NCBI RefSeq assembly: GCF_009765875.1
Contig: NZ_LMUP01000007.1
Span: forward strand, 256,199-320,198
DNA: 64,000 bases
Source of the DNA: Pedobacter sp. L105
Lineage (GTDB): Bacteria > Bacteroidota > Bacteroidia > Sphingobacteriales > Sphingobacteriaceae
Direction of reading: 5' to 3'
Shown: piece by piece, positions 8,360 to 17,209 of the stretch
Layout: each line of letters opens with the position of its first letter
Numbering within the stretch: the stretch's first letter is position 1
Position numbers and translations under genes: made by a program
The notes under the pieces: generated by a model
What the model was told of the DNA's origin: nothing
The model's input: the letters and a program-made list of their open reading frames with translations, nothing else
Databases searched by the model: none

Positions 8360-9373
8360 CTATCGCTCTATCAATCTGGAAGATAGTACTACCTTATTCA
8401 ATTGCTGTTCTTCAAAAGATTCTGATATCGTTAAGCCCTTTAAGATCAATGATATCACCTGGTCGGCAATTTCTTCTGTCGGTTGTTCTACCGCACTGAT
8501 GCTGGGTGAATGTAACTGGAAGATATCATGATCATCATAGGCGATTACCTTAAAGTCCTTATCAATCTTTTTATTCATCTCTTTAAAGCAGAATAACCCC
8601 CTTACCGCAAGATAGTTTGTACCGAATAGTACCGCATCGATCTGCGGATTTGCTGTAAAAAAATCAATCAGGTCGTTAGTGGTCTCTTCTGCGGTATTCG
8701 AAAAAGGAATTAATTTACAGATATTTGGATCTGCCTTAATCTTACTCGCTTTTAATGCTTTTTCATAACCAGTAAAACGATCTTTGATTTGTTTTACTTC
8801 TACATCAACGTTGACAAAGGCTATATTTTTCTTTCCCTTCTGAATAAGAAATTGGGTGGCTAAAAAGGCTCCTTCCACGTTATCAATCAAAACAGAGCTA
8901 ACCTCCAGGCCTGGCAAATTACGGTCAAATACCACCACTGGTGTACGGTCTGTAAGCAGCTCCCTGATATCTTCTTCCATACCCACCATAGGTGCGATAA
9001 TGTAACCGTCAACCTGTCGTGATTTAAACATTTTTATCAGGCCCCTGGCTTTGTCAAGGTTATTCTCCGTACTGGAATAAATGATCTTATATCCATGTTT
9101 GTAGGCCTTATCTTCAATTAACCTGGCTATGGATGCGAAAAAAGGATTAGAAATATCTTCTACAATCAGTCCGATGGTTTTGGTGTTTCCAGTACGCAAA
9201 CTTCTTGCTACCTGGTTTGGCTTAAAGCCTAACTCCTTAATTATTTTCTCCACCTTGGCAATCATCTCCTGGCTGATCCGCATTTTCTCTGCTTTGCCAT
9301 TCAAGATGAATGATACTGTGGTAATAGATACATTTGCCTTCTTGGCAATATCCTTTATGGAAAGGGGTTTCAT
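8360..9373 (-). CDS. LacI-family transcriptional regulator
   Basis: A 337-residue repressor/activator. The N-terminal helix-turn-helix is IKDIAKKANVSITTVSFILN (residues 5-24), with a hinge near residues 45-60 (ELGFKPNQVARSLRTG). The rest is a periplasmic-binding-protein-like effector domain (TKTIGLIVEDISNPFFASIA then VDGYIIAPMVG and PVVVFDRN). Usually such proteins sense a sugar or nucleoside. Neither neighbour is an obvious sugar-uptake gene, so the regulon is not evident. The upstream region is A+T-rich and shows no clear operator palindrome. Confidence 0.88.
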   Translation of the reverse strand: MKPLSIKDIAKKANVSITTVSFILNGKAEKMRISQEMIAKVEKIIKELGFKPNQVARSLRTGNTKTIGLIVEDISNPFFASIARLIEDKAYKHGYKIIYSSTENNLDKARGLIKMFKSRQVDGYIIAPMVGMEEDIRELLTDRTPVVVFDRNLPGLEVSSVLIDNVEGAFLATQFLIQKGKKNIAFVNVDVEVKQIKDRFTGYEKALKASKIKADPNICKLIPFSNTAEETTNDLIDFFTANPQIDAVLFGTNYLAVRGLFCFKEMNKKIDKDFKVIAYDDHDIFQLHSPSISAVEQPTEEIADQVISLILKGLTISESFEEQQLNKVVLSSRLIER

Positions 9374-9780
9374 CGCGTTATTTTGGTTAAGGTGAGCAAG
9401 CTAAAAAAATATATTCTAATTAAAAAACAGTCTCAACTGTCTCATGAAATTTTCTTTTTGCTTTTTATTAAACGGTTACATTAATGATTGAGATTGTAAA
9501 GAGTAAAATCAAAAAATAATTTAACGCGGCGAGGCCCGAACGAATGTAAAGATGGAAGATTTGACTGTAACTATTGGAGAGCATCTATTCATAAAATTAA
9601 GTAATTAGCTGTAATAAAACCTTTACTAGCAATCTATGAAAAAAAATTAACGCTGAGCCATTAAAAACACATTTTGTAACCGCAATAATACTCCTTTTAG
9701 TGCTAAAACAAAATACCCCGGCCATAAGATTACGACCGGGATGCTCTGGTATATGAATTCTTTTATGTTTTACTGATCTG
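9374..9780. other. Intergenic region between the LacI and SDR genes
   Basis: About 400 bp without a supported ORF. It must hold the promoter of the LacI gene: TACATTCG on the minus strand near 9542-9549 is one mismatch from TAnnTTTG. The right end holds the terminator of the SDR gene (listed separately). Otherwise only A+T-rich sequence is seen. Confidence 0.5.
9716..9740 (-). terminator. Probable terminator of the SDR gene
   Basis: On the minus strand CCCGGTC and GGCCGGG form a stem with one mismatch around a 10-nt A+T loop, followed by TATTTTGTTTT. It lies about 40 bp past the SDR stop. Confidence 0.5.
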
Positions 9781-10539
9781 CTAAACGCTTAATCCGCCAT
9801 CAATCACCTGTGTGGTACCGGTAATAAACTGGCTGTTATCAGACGCCAGAAATAGAGCGAGCTGGGCAATTTCTATCGGTTTTGCATATCTTCCCAAAGG
9901 AATGGTCTGCTCTAAACCTTTTTTAGCTTCTTCACCTTTGCCGGGAGCAAAACCATCTTCCAAAGAGCGCATCATCCGGTTATCAACCGGAGAAGGGTGG
10001 ATAGAGTTTACCCTGATCTTTCTTGGCGCCAGCTCTACCGTCTGGTTTCGCATTAAACCTATCACTGCGTGTTTACTAATTGTATAGGCACTTACATCCG
10101 GTGTACCGGAAATACCAGCTACAGATGAAGTGATAATTACACTTCCTCCGTCATTCATTGCAGGCACTACATATTTACAGCCTAACCACATTCCTTTTAC
10201 ATTTACGGCGATCACCTTATCAAAAATATCTTCAGGATATTCTGGAAGTGGTTTCACCACACCTTCAATACCAGCGTTATTAAAGAACACATCGATTTTC
10301 CCAAATTTAGCCAGCGTTTCTTCGGTGTAACGCTCCACATCAGCTGATTTGGTAACGTCTGCAACACTGAAGATCACATTATCACTGTTCAGTTCGGCTA
10401 CTGCTTTTTCCAATGCCTCCTGACCCATGTCTACTAACACCACTTTTGCACCTTCTGCCAAAAATAATTTTGCAGTGGTTAAACCTATACTTCCGGCACC
10501 GCCGGTAATAATTGCGACTTTATTTTCTAAAATATTCAT
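9781..10539 (-). CDS. Short-chain dehydrogenase/reductase
   Basis: A 252-residue classical SDR oxidoreductase. Visible signatures: nucleotide loop TGGAGSIG near residue 13, NNAG, catalytic Ser in ITSSVAG, and Y-x-x-x-K as YTISK. The aspartate in VVLVDMG after beta2 favours NAD over NADP. The C-terminus FITGTTQVIDGGLSV is typical of the 3-oxoacyl reductase/glucose dehydrogenase group. The substrate is unknown. The frame extends 12 codons further upstream (to 10575), but the ATG at 10539 aligns with the usual SDR N-terminus and is preferred. Confidence 0.88.
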   Translation of the reverse strand: MNILENKVAIITGGAGSIGLTTAKLFLAEGAKVVLVDMGQEALEKAVAELNSDNVIFSVADVTKSADVERYTEETLAKFGKIDVFFNNAGIEGVVKPLPEYPEDIFDKVIAVNVKGMWLGCKYVVPAMNDGGSVIITSSVAGISGTPDVSAYTISKHAVIGLMRNQTVELAPRKIRVNSIHPSPVDNRMMRSLEDGFAPGKGEEAKKGLEQTIPLGRYAKPIEIAQLALFLASDNSQFITGTTQVIDGGLSV

Positions 10540-10666
10540 AGTTGTATGATTATACATGTCATAACATCTAAACATATCTAATGTTTTATTCCCGTTTCAT
10601 CATTATGTCATAATTATATTCCGTTTCAATTAAAACTCCGGGAGGGATTATTAGTTATATAATCAG

Positions 10667-10674
10667 TAAATTTG
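10667..10674 (+). promoter_or_regulatory. -7 box (TAAATTTG) of the cbpA-cbpM pair
   Basis: Exact TAnnTTTG match 20 bp before the cbpA start codon. No strong -33 match is seen. Confidence 0.5.
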
Positions 10675-10694
10675 TGTACTGATATTGAATACAT

Positions 10695-11621
10695 ATGGCA
10701 TACATTGATTATTATAAAGTTCTGGGTGTAGATAAAAAAGCATCCCAGGATGATATTAAAAAAGCATACAGAAAATTAGCGCGGAAGTATCACCCGGATT
10801 TAAATCCTGATGATAAAGAGGCGAATAAAATGTTTCAGCAGATAAACGAGGCAAATGAAGTATTGAACGACGTTGAGAAGCGTAAGAAATATGATGAATA
10901 CGGGGAGAACTGGAAACATGCCGATCAGTTTGACCAGTCTAAACAATCCGGAGGAGGCAATCCTTTTGGCGCCGGCGGACGTGGCGGCTTTGGAGGCGGC
11001 GGTGGTTCAGGAGGTTTTGGTGGTGGATTTGGAGGAGGCGACTTCTCAGATTTCTTTGAATCGATGTTCGGTGGTGGCGGTGCCCGATCAGAAAGAAATT
11101 CTGCTCGGTTTAAAGGTCAGGATCTGCAGGCGGAATTGAAAATCTCTTTCAGGGAAGCTTCGCAGGATCATAAACCTACGATCACCGTAAATGGTAAAAA
11201 CCTAAGGATTACTATTCCTGCCGGAATTGCAAACGGACAAGTGATAAAACTGAAAGGACAAGGAAGCCCGGGTGTAAATAATGGCCCCAACGGAGATCTG
11301 TTCCTGACCATTACTGTAGCAGAAGACCCTTTGTTTAAAAGATTGAATGATGATCTTTACCTGAATAAGGAGATAGATCTTTATACCGCTATACTGGGCG
11401 GTGATGTTACTGTAGACACACTGGATGGAAAAGTAAAACTTAAAGTACCCGCAGGTACACAGAGCGACACTAAAATAAGGTTAAAAGGTAAAGGCTTCCC
11501 GCTTTACAAAAAAGCCGGCGAGTCTGGAAACCTTTTTGTAACTTATATCGTTAAAATACCTGTAAACCTGACCACAAAACAGACTGAATTATTTAAAGAA
11601 TTGCAGGAGCTGTCAAAGTAA
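10695..11621 (+). CDS. cbpA: DnaJ-class co-chaperone CbpA
   Basis: Hsp70 co-chaperone. The J domain occupies residues 4-70 and contains the essential HPD (KYHPDLNPD). A long Gly/Phe-rich linker (about residues 85-135, [11 protein letters not shown] type) follows. Two DnaJ C-terminal substrate-binding domains then run to the end; the zinc-finger Cys repeats of DnaJ itself are absent. The 308-residue length and missing zinc finger identify CbpA rather than DnaJ. cbpM follows after 25 bp, the standard partner arrangement. Confidence 0.9.
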   Translation: MAYIDYYKVLGVDKKASQDDIKKAYRKLARKYHPDLNPDDKEANKMFQQINEANEVLNDVEKRKKYDEYGENWKHADQFDQSKQSGGGNPFGAGGRGGFGGGGGSGGFGGGFGGGDFSDFFESMFGGGGARSERNSARFKGQDLQAELKISFREASQDHKPTITVNGKNLRITIPAGIANGQVIKLKGQGSPGVNNGPNGDLFLTITVAEDPLFKRLNDDLYLNKEIDLYTAILGGDVTVDTLDGKVKLKVPAGTQSDTKIRLKGKGFPLYKKAGESGNLFVTYIVKIPVNLTTKQTELFKELQELSK

Positions 11622-11646
11622 ACAGCTTCATTAATTTGATTATCCT

Positions 11647-11946
11647 ATGGAAAAAGAATTGCTAACAATAAGTGAATACTGCATCAATTATACTGTAGAC
11701 CCTTCTTTTATTGATGCACTTGAAGAATCAGGATTAATTGTTCTCACCGTAATTGACGACCGCAAGTTTGTACATTTTGAGCAGCTGCAGGAACTGGACC
11801 GTTATATCCATTTCCATTATGATCTGGAGATCAATATAGAAGGTATTGATGCGATCATGAACCTGCTCCAAAAGGTTAAACATATGCAGCATGAAATTAA
11901 ACTGCTCAAAAATCATATTCACCTGCATGAACCAAACAGCTTATAG
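11647..11946 (+). CDS. cbpM: Chaperone modulator CbpM (MerR-like)
   Basis: A 99-residue all-helical protein starting MEKELLTISEYCINYTVDPS with the MerR_2/CbpM pattern: a short helix-turn-helix-like segment, then FVHFEQLQELDRYIHFHYDL and a C-terminal helix ending HLHE. In Escherichia coli CbpM binds the J domain of CbpA and inhibits it. The location directly behind cbpA supports the same role. Confidence 0.85.
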   Translation: MEKELLTISEYCINYTVDPSFIDALEESGLIVLTVIDDRKFVHFEQLQELDRYIHFHYDLEINIEGIDAIMNLLQKVKHMQHEIKLLKNHIHLHEPNSL

Positions 11947-11951
11947 TTTTT

Positions 11952-11993
11952 AAAAAGAAAAGGGCCGGAAAATTTTCCAGCCCTTTTCTTTTT
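11952..11993 (+). terminator. Terminator after cbpM
   Basis: AAAAAGAAAAGGGC and GCCCTTTTCTTTTT flank an inner CGGAAAATTTTCCAG hairpin, giving a near-continuous stem with A runs before and T runs after. It starts 5 bp past the cbpM stop and may also serve the minus-strand small gene ending at 12005. Confidence 0.85.
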
Positions 11994-12004
11994 AAGGTCT
12001 AATC

Positions 12005-12124
12005 TTAATGATGTCCTTTATGCGCATGATGTCCATGGTGACCATGGTGTTTAGGATGAGCATTTACCGCTGTGAAGCTGAATGTAGCCAAAGCCACAAC
12101 CAATAGTACTTTTAAAGTTTTCAT
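12005..12124 (-). CDS. Small secreted His-rich peptide (39 aa)
   Basis: A short gene: ATG at 12124, TAA at 12005. The first about 22 residues are a textbook signal peptide (MKTLKVLLVVALATFSFTAV, cleavage probably after VNA). The mature part is HPKHHGHHGHHAHKGHH, with ten His in 17 residues, which suggests binding of zinc, copper or nickel in the periplasm or outside. A terminator hairpin lies just downstream. Neighbours give no functional hint. Metal binding is inference from composition. Confidence 0.6.
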   Translation of the reverse strand: MKTLKVLLVVALATFSFTAVNAHPKHHGHHGHHAHKGHH

Positions 12125-12258
12125 AATATCTTTTTATAGTTCAGCATTTGACAACCTCTGTACAGCTTAGTTTAATTGTAAAAAGTTAAAAAAACCTGGC
12201 TTTAAGTAACAAAATAAGTGATGAACTAAAGATCATCTACAGGATGAACAACCTACTT

Positions 12259-13230
12259 TTACTGATAAATCTCAGGATTTACCAAATGAGGAATTTTTTT
12301 ACCGTTTAATCCGGCAATAATATTTTCCGCAGCCAGCTTAACCATGGCATCCCTGGTTTCTACGGTGGCAGATCCGATATGCGGCAGTACCGCCACATTG
12401 GGCAGGCGCAGCAATACGTTGTCTGCATGCATAGGTTCCGGGTTGGTTACATCTAATCCCGCTCCCCAGATGATCTTCTCCTGTAAGGCTTTAATCAGGT
12501 CCGTTTCGTTATGGATCGCCCCTCTTGCCGTATTGACAAAGATCGCCCCCGGTTTCATTTTTTTAAAAGCCTCCAGGTTAAACTTCCCTTCCGTATCTGG
12601 CGTAAGTGCAGTGTGTACGCTGATCACATCGCTTTGTTGCAGCAGTTCATCAAATGACACCAGTTTAGCTCCCAGCTCTTCCTCTGCTTCAATGTTTTTA
12701 CTTCGGTTATGATAAATGATCTTCATTTTAAAAGCCGCGGCACTGCGCCTGGCCATTTCCATTCCTATCTTGCCCAAACCGAAAACACCCAGCGTATTAC
12801 CAGTCAGCGCCCTGCCCAGATTAGCTGTCGGCTCATGGAAATTCCACTTTCCTTCGGTGATGGTCCGGTTTAAAAAGAATGCATTTCTGGAAGAGGCCAG
12901 CATCAGCAAAAAAGCAGTATCAGCGGTAGCTTCACTTAGCACTCCCGGGGTATTCCCTATTGGAATTTTAAGTCGTGTTGCAGTTTCTATATCTACATTA
13001 TCGTATCCTACAGAATTTAGCGCTATAATTTTAAGGTGGGCGCTGGCTTCAAGAAATTCACGGTTTAGCTGTTGCCCGCTATTGAGCAGGGCATCCGCCC
13101 AACGGCATTCTTCAATCAGTTCTTCGTTGGTCAGCTTTCTTTTCTCTGTCCACTGTTTTACTTTAAAACCTGCAGCTTCTAAAAGCTGCAGGCCTGCTTC
13201 AGGAATGATCCTGGTCACAAATACGTTCAT
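12259..13230 (-). CDS. D-2-hydroxyacid dehydrogenase (glyoxylate/hydroxypyruvate reductase-like)
   Basis: NAD(P)-linked reductase of 2-keto acids. The 323-residue protein has the Rossmann motif GNTLGVFGLGKIG near residue 145. Catalytic Arg is in VNTARGAIHNE, Glu in GAGLDVTNPEP, and His in LPHIGSATVETR; together these are the R-E-H triad of the family. The N-terminus VTRIIPEAGLQLLE resembles glyoxylate reductase (GyaR/GhrB). Only 3 bp separate it from the poxB stop upstream, so the two are almost surely co-transcribed and may both act on small 2-oxoacids. Confidence 0.88.
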   Translation of the reverse strand: MNVFVTRIIPEAGLQLLEAAGFKVKQWTEKRKLTNEELIEECRWADALLNSGQQLNREFLEASAHLKIIALNSVGYDNVDIETATRLKIPIGNTPGVLSEATADTAFLLMLASSRNAFFLNRTITEGKWNFHEPTANLGRALTGNTLGVFGLGKIGMEMARRSAAAFKMKIIYHNRSKNIEAEEELGAKLVSFDELLQQSDVISVHTALTPDTEGKFNLEAFKKMKPGAIFVNTARGAIHNETDLIKALQEKIIWGAGLDVTNPEPMHADNVLLRLPNVAVLPHIGSATVETRDAMVKLAAENIIAGLNGKKIPHLVNPEIYQ

Positions 13231-13233
13231 CTG

Positions 13234-14958
13234 TTATTTATTCAAAAAATTTGAGCTTAGGGTATCCCATACTTCTTTACCATCCCCTAAAAGGGTTTGT
13301 TTCAGCATATAAATTCCAAATCCTTTGGCTTGTTCAAAATCTATTTTGGGCGGCATAGAAAGCTCTGCCTGATTCACCACTACATCCACCAGAACAGGTC
13401 CGGGGTGTGCCAGTGCTTCAGCGATGGCAGCTTCTACATCTTCAGACTCTTCCACCCTGATTCCCTTGATGCCTATAGCTTCGGCCATTTTAGCAAAATT
13501 AGGGTTCTTCAGGTCGGTTGCATAAGGTGGCATGCCTACTACTTTCATTTCCATGGCCACAAACCCCAGTGAACTGTTGTTATAGATCACAATTTTTACT
13601 GGCAGGTCATATTGGAAAATAGTTAAAAAATCTCCCATCAACATGGCAAATCCACCATCACCTGATAAAGAAATTACCTGTCTGTCTGGATAAGCAAGTT
13701 TTGCCCCTATCGCCTGCGGCATTGCACTGGCCATAGATCCATGATTAAATGAACCTACCAGTCTTCTGCCGGCTTTCATATCGATGTAACGCGCTGCCCA
13801 AACACTTGGCGTACCCACATCAACAGTAAATATCGCGTCGGCAGCGGCCTGCTCACTGATAATTCTTGTCAGGTATTCCGGATGAATTGCTTTTCCTTTA
13901 ACAGGTTTGGCATGTTCCATCAGGTTTTTTCTGTTATCTTGATAACGTTCCTGGCATTTCTCCAAAAATGAAGTATTGGTAACTTCTTCTACAAAAGGAA
14001 GTACCGCTTTAAGGGTTTCCTTCACATCACCAGTCAGCCCAAGGTCAATCCTGCATCTCCTGCCCAACCGCTCAGGACGAATGTCAAGCTGTACCACTTT
14101 GGACTTCGCTGGATAAAATTCTTTATAAGGGAAATCTGTTCCCAGCATGATCAGCAGGTCGCTTTCTTCAATGGCATGGTAACCTGAAGAGATACCAATT
14201 AATCCGGTCATCCCTACATCGTAAGGATTATCATATTGTACATGTTCTTTTCCGCGCAGGGCATGCACAATCGGCGATTTGATCTTTCCGGCAAAGGCCA
14301 GTAAAGCGTCATGTGCACCGGCACAGCCAGCACCGCACAACAAGGTTACTTTTTTTGCTTCATTGATCAGCTGTGCCAGTTTCTGCAACTCCTCATCCCC
14401 CGGACGAACCGCAGGACGGGTAGTGAAAATGGTATGTTCCAGTTCTTCATTTTCTGTCTTCAGATTCGCGATATCGCCGGATAAGCTGATCACTGCCACA
14501 CCACTCTGGCCAATTGCAGTCTGCATGGCAATCTGCAATATCCGCGGCATTTGTTTTGGCGAGGCGATAGTTTCGCAATAATAACTGCATTCCCTGAATA
14601 AAGACTCGGGACGGGTTTCCTGGAAGTAGGATGTACCGATCTGCTCACTTGGAATCTGTGCTGCAATAGCCAATACCGGGGCATTACTTTTATGCGCATC
14701 ATATAAACCATTGATCAGGTGCATATTTCCCGGTCCGCAGCTGCCTGCGCATACCGCCAATTTACCTGTAAGCTGTGCTTCTGCACCCGCAGCAAATGCT
14801 GCTGCCTCTTCATGGCGGTAATGTATCCACTTAATTGTTTTTGAATTTTTGATTTCGTCTACGATCCCATTCAGGGAATCGCCTACTACTCCGTGTACAT
14901 GCTTAACACCAGCATGTTCTAATATTTCCACTAAGCTGGCCGCTACTGTTTTTGCCAT
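13234..14958 (-). CDS. poxB: Pyruvate oxidase/pyruvate:quinone dehydrogenase (ThDP enzyme)
   Basis: A 574-residue thiamine-diphosphate enzyme that most resembles PoxB, which converts pyruvate to acetate and CO2 and passes electrons to quinone. The activating Glu is in YRHEEAAAF (about residue 50). The FAD-binding middle domain includes TLLCGAGCAGAHDALLAFA, and the ThDP motif is LSGDGGFAMLMGD ending in YNN. The entry VKHVHGVVGDSLNGIVDEI is characteristic of PoxB; acetolactate synthase is the nearest alternative. The leader carries a terminator-like hairpin ending 9 nt before the ATG. Confidence 0.85.
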   Translation of the reverse strand: MAKTVAASLVEILEHAGVKHVHGVVGDSLNGIVDEIKNSKTIKWIHYRHEEAAAFAAGAEAQLTGKLAVCAGSCGPGNMHLINGLYDAHKSNAPVLAIAAQIPSEQIGTSYFQETRPESLFRECSYYCETIASPKQMPRILQIAMQTAIGQSGVAVISLSGDIANLKTENEELEHTIFTTRPAVRPGDEELQKLAQLINEAKKVTLLCGAGCAGAHDALLAFAGKIKSPIVHALRGKEHVQYDNPYDVGMTGLIGISSGYHAIEESDLLIMLGTDFPYKEFYPAKSKVVQLDIRPERLGRRCRIDLGLTGDVKETLKAVLPFVEEVTNTSFLEKCQERYQDNRKNLMEHAKPVKGKAIHPEYLTRIISEQAAADAIFTVDVGTPSVWAARYIDMKAGRRLVGSFNHGSMASAMPQAIGAKLAYPDRQVISLSGDGGFAMLMGDFLTIFQYDLPVKIVIYNNSSLGFVAMEMKVVGMPPYATDLKNPNFAKMAEAIGIKGIRVEESEDVEAAIAEALAHPGPVLVDVVVNQAELSMPPKIDFEQAKGFGIYMLKQTLLGDGKEVWDTLSSNFLNK

Positions 14959-14967
14959 AATTTTACT

Positions 14968-15000
14968 AAAAAAGGAAAGCTGCCTTTGCGGGCAGCTTTC
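14968..15000 (-). terminator. Terminator-like hairpin in the poxB leader (possible attenuator)
   Basis: On the minus strand GAAAGCTGCC (complement of 14991-15000) pairs perfectly with GGCAGCTTTC (complement of 14975-14984) around a 6-nt loop. It is followed by C and six T (14973-14968). Only 9 nt lie between the T run and the poxB ATG, so no promoter fits between them; poxB must be read through this structure. Confidence 0.65.
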
Positions 15001-15013
15001 TTATTGTTATTGA

Positions 15014-15151
15014 TTATCTTTTGTTTGAACTTCTGCACCAGGCAGGCTGCCTGTTTTCTACCGGTATAGGAGAAACTTTTAACTGTGTTCCCAATAATGG
15101 CTTTCCTGTTAACAGGCGCAATAAGGGCAAAAAGAATTGAGCTACTTTCAT
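15014..15151 (-). CDS. Possible 45-residue leader peptide or small protein upstream of poxB
   Basis: ATG at 15151, TAA at 15014. The translation starts MKVAQFFLPLLRLLTGKPLL, is leucine-rich in its first half and ends basic (CRSSNKR). Its stop is 13 nt before the hairpin in the poxB leader. It could be a leader peptide, a small membrane-associated protein, or chance. There is no homology I recognise and no -7 box seen upstream. Coding status is unproven. Confidence 0.3.
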   Translation of the reverse strand: MKVAQFFLPLLRLLTGKPLLGTQLKVSPIPVENRQPAWCRSSNKR

Positions 15152-15258
15152 AATTGAACGATTTACTTAGGGAAAACCAATATATATAGAATTTGTTTGA
15201 TAAACCGTTTTTTAATGACAAATATTCTACTATTTGGCTTTAAATGACAAAAAGACCA

Positions 15259-15693
15259 TTACTTCTTGAATTTACTGAGGTAAACATCAGAAGATTTCAC
15301 TTCAATTTTATAGATGCTGTCTATCCGGCCAATTTTTACACGCTCCCCTTTAAAATACTTTACGGCATCCTCGTTGGATTTCCCTGTAACATCAGGCTCA
15401 AATTTATGCATCCAATCGTTCATCAGGTCTTCTGTATGGTTTAAACTTGTCAGCACGTTCTTTATTGCCTCTTTCTCTTTCAGCGTATCTATCGCAGGGA
15501 ACTGCTGTTTTAGAACTTTCAGATGTTTGAGCATCTCATCCAGCTTAATCTGGTTATTCACCAGTTTGGTATGGTCTTCCATTACAATATCATGGAACTT
15601 CATTACTTCGTCTCTTTCAGTTTTATAATTTACCTGCTGCGTACAGGCAGTTACCCCGATAAACAGGGTAAATAGATATAATGATTTCTTCAT
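15259..15693 (-). CDS. Lipoprotein of unknown function with helical mature domain
   Basis: A 144-residue protein from the ATG at 15693. The frame stays open 15 codons further up, but this ATG starts a proper signal: MKKSLYLFTLFIGVTACTQQ, with lipobox VTAC and Cys at residue 17. The mature part is charged and helical (RDEVMKFHDIVMEDHTKL and MLKHLKVLKQQ), likely coiled coil, and contains LNHTEDLMNDWMHKFEP. Similar small lipoproteins occur widely in Bacteroidota without known function. Confidence 0.75.
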   Translation of the reverse strand: MKKSLYLFTLFIGVTACTQQVNYKTERDEVMKFHDIVMEDHTKLVNNQIKLDEMLKHLKVLKQQFPAIDTLKEKEAIKNVLTSLNHTEDLMNDWMHKFEPDVTGKSNEDAVKYFKGERVKIGRIDSIYKIEVKSSDVYLSKFKK

Positions 15694-15810
15694 TTGATTA
15701 AAATTTAAAGTTAAGAATCCGCCAAAAACCGGCTGCATCTAAGATACTGCATAAAAAAGCAGCTCATGGCTAAACCCGGCTATTAACAGCAACAGGTATA
15801 GAGAAAATGA

Positions 15811-16182
15811 TCAGGCGGACTGTGGAGGTTGAAAGATAGTATTGACCTGAGCTACAGGCATTCCCGTATTATAAGGAACGCGCAGCTGTATGATCTGGAT
15901 AAGATATTGTCTGAATATAAAAGGCTGCGAAACAATGGCTTGCTGCAGCTGTATTTTTTGAAATTGGTGATCTTGCTTCTGCTCTTTTTCCTGCGCCTGT
16001 CTAAGTTTCCTCATCAGGTAACAGTTACCATTACAATGGAGCTGAGGTTTATTCCTGTTTACACACAATTCCTTTGCCACATAAGTTCTGTTCATTTCAA
16101 ATCCTGCGAAGACAAATAATCCCGACAGGCTCACTGAAACTGAACATAACAACAGCAAAAGGACAGTGAGACGTGTAAACAT
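15811..16182 (-). CDS. Small Cys-containing exported or membrane protein
   Basis: A 123-residue protein with an N-terminal hydrophobic segment (residues 4-26). Shortly after come the conserved-looking ELCVNRNKPQLHCNGNCYLM with three spaced Cys and one His, then a Gln/Lys-rich stretch (AQEKEQKQDHQFQKIQLQQ) and a hydrophobic tail. The Cys/His cluster could bind metal or form a disulfide. I recall similar C-x-N-x-x-K-P-x-x-HCNG-x-C proteins across Bacteroidota but no established function. It begins 4 bp after the fabH stop, so it is in the fabH transcript. Confidence 0.65.
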   Translation of the reverse strand: MFTRLTVLLLLLCSVSVSLSGLFVFAGFEMNRTYVAKELCVNRNKPQLHCNGNCYLMRKLRQAQEKEQKQDHQFQKIQLQQAIVSQPFIFRQYLIQIIQLRVPYNTGMPVAQVNTIFQPPQSA

Positions 16183-16186
16183 AACG

Positions 16187-17188
16187 TTACTTCCTTAATT
16201 TACCCCATTTCAGATAAGTAGCTCCCCAGGAGAAACCAGCACCAAAAGCGGTGAGCAGCAGGTTATCATTTTCTTTAAAATCTTCTTTAAACTCCCACAT
16301 GCACAAAGGAATAGTTGCCGCAGTTGTATTACCATAACGCTGGATATTCACTTTAACCTGGTTTTCTTTCAGGCCTAATTTATCCCCTACAGCCTGAATA
16401 ATCCTTAGATTAGCCTGATGCGGGATCAGCCAGTTGATATCCTGGGTGGCGAGTTCATTTCTTTCCATGATCTCTGAGCAGGTTTGACTCATACCTTCTA
16501 TAGCAGCTTTGAAAACTACCCTGCCATTCTGAGAAATATAATTTAGTTTTTTATCTATGGTTTCACACGACGATGGGTTCAGTGAACCACCGGCAGTAAC
16601 AATCAGATGTTCTTTACCTACACCATCAGTTTTGAAAACATTGTCTACCAACCCAACTTCTTCTTCCGTTTGCTCCAATAATACAGCGCCGGCGCCGTCA
16701 CCAAAAAGAATACAGGTATTTCTATCCTCGTAATTTACAATGGTGCTATTGGCATCTGCACCGATCACAATTACATTTTTATAGCGGTTACTTTCAATTA
16801 AACTTGCACCAAGGGTCAACGCATATAAAAAACCACTGCAGGCCGCATTGGAATCAACACCCCATGCATTTTTTAACCCTGCTTTTTCACATACGATACT
16901 TGCTGTAGATACCATGATGTAATCTGGTGTTGCAGTAGCTACAATTACACATTCGATTTCATCAGGATTTATATGACTATCTTCAAGCAATCTTTTTACT
17001 GCCATAGTAGCTAAATCGGATGTAGCAAGGGAATCATCATTTAAAATTCTTCTTTCATGAATGCCTGTTCTTGAAATTATCCAGTCGCTATTTGTATCCA
17101 CCATTTTTTCCAGGTCATGGTTGGTTAAAATAGTGTCCGGTACATATCCTCCCAAAGCTGTTATGGCAGCATTATATCTCTTTCTCAT
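16187..17188 (-). CDS. fabH: 3-oxoacyl-ACP synthase III
   Basis: Starts fatty-acid chains by condensing acetyl-CoA (or branched acyl-CoA) with malonyl-ACP. The 333-residue product has the full triad: Cys117 in SNAACSGFLY, His in LIPHQANLRI, Asn in RYGNTTAATIPL. The start ITALGGYVPDTILTN and WIISRTGIHERR are typical FabH. A -7 box lies 22 bp upstream. The downstream small Cys protein follows by 4 bp. A specialised KAS III for another product is possible but there is no biosynthetic cluster here. Confidence 0.92.
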   Translation of the reverse strand: MRKRYNAAITALGGYVPDTILTNHDLEKMVDTNSDWIISRTGIHERRILNDDSLATSDLATMAVKRLLEDSHINPDEIECVIVATATPDYIMVSTASIVCEKAGLKNAWGVDSNAACSGFLYALTLGASLIESNRYKNVIVIGADANSTIVNYEDRNTCILFGDGAGAVLLEQTEEEVGLVDNVFKTDGVGKEHLIVTAGGSLNPSSCETIDKKLNYISQNGRVVFKAAIEGMSQTCSEIMERNELATQDINWLIPHQANLRIIQAVGDKLGLKENQVKVNIQRYGNTTAATIPLCMWEFKEDFKENDNLLLTAFGAGFSWGATYLKWGKLRK

Positions 17189-17209
17189 TAAGTATTACAA
17201 TTCTTGGGG

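Noticed and set aside
14943..15221. A 92-codon minus-strand ORF across the poxB leader
   Set aside because: It reads through the terminator hairpin and into poxB in another frame. The shorter ORF 15014-15151 ends before the hairpin and is the better candidate.
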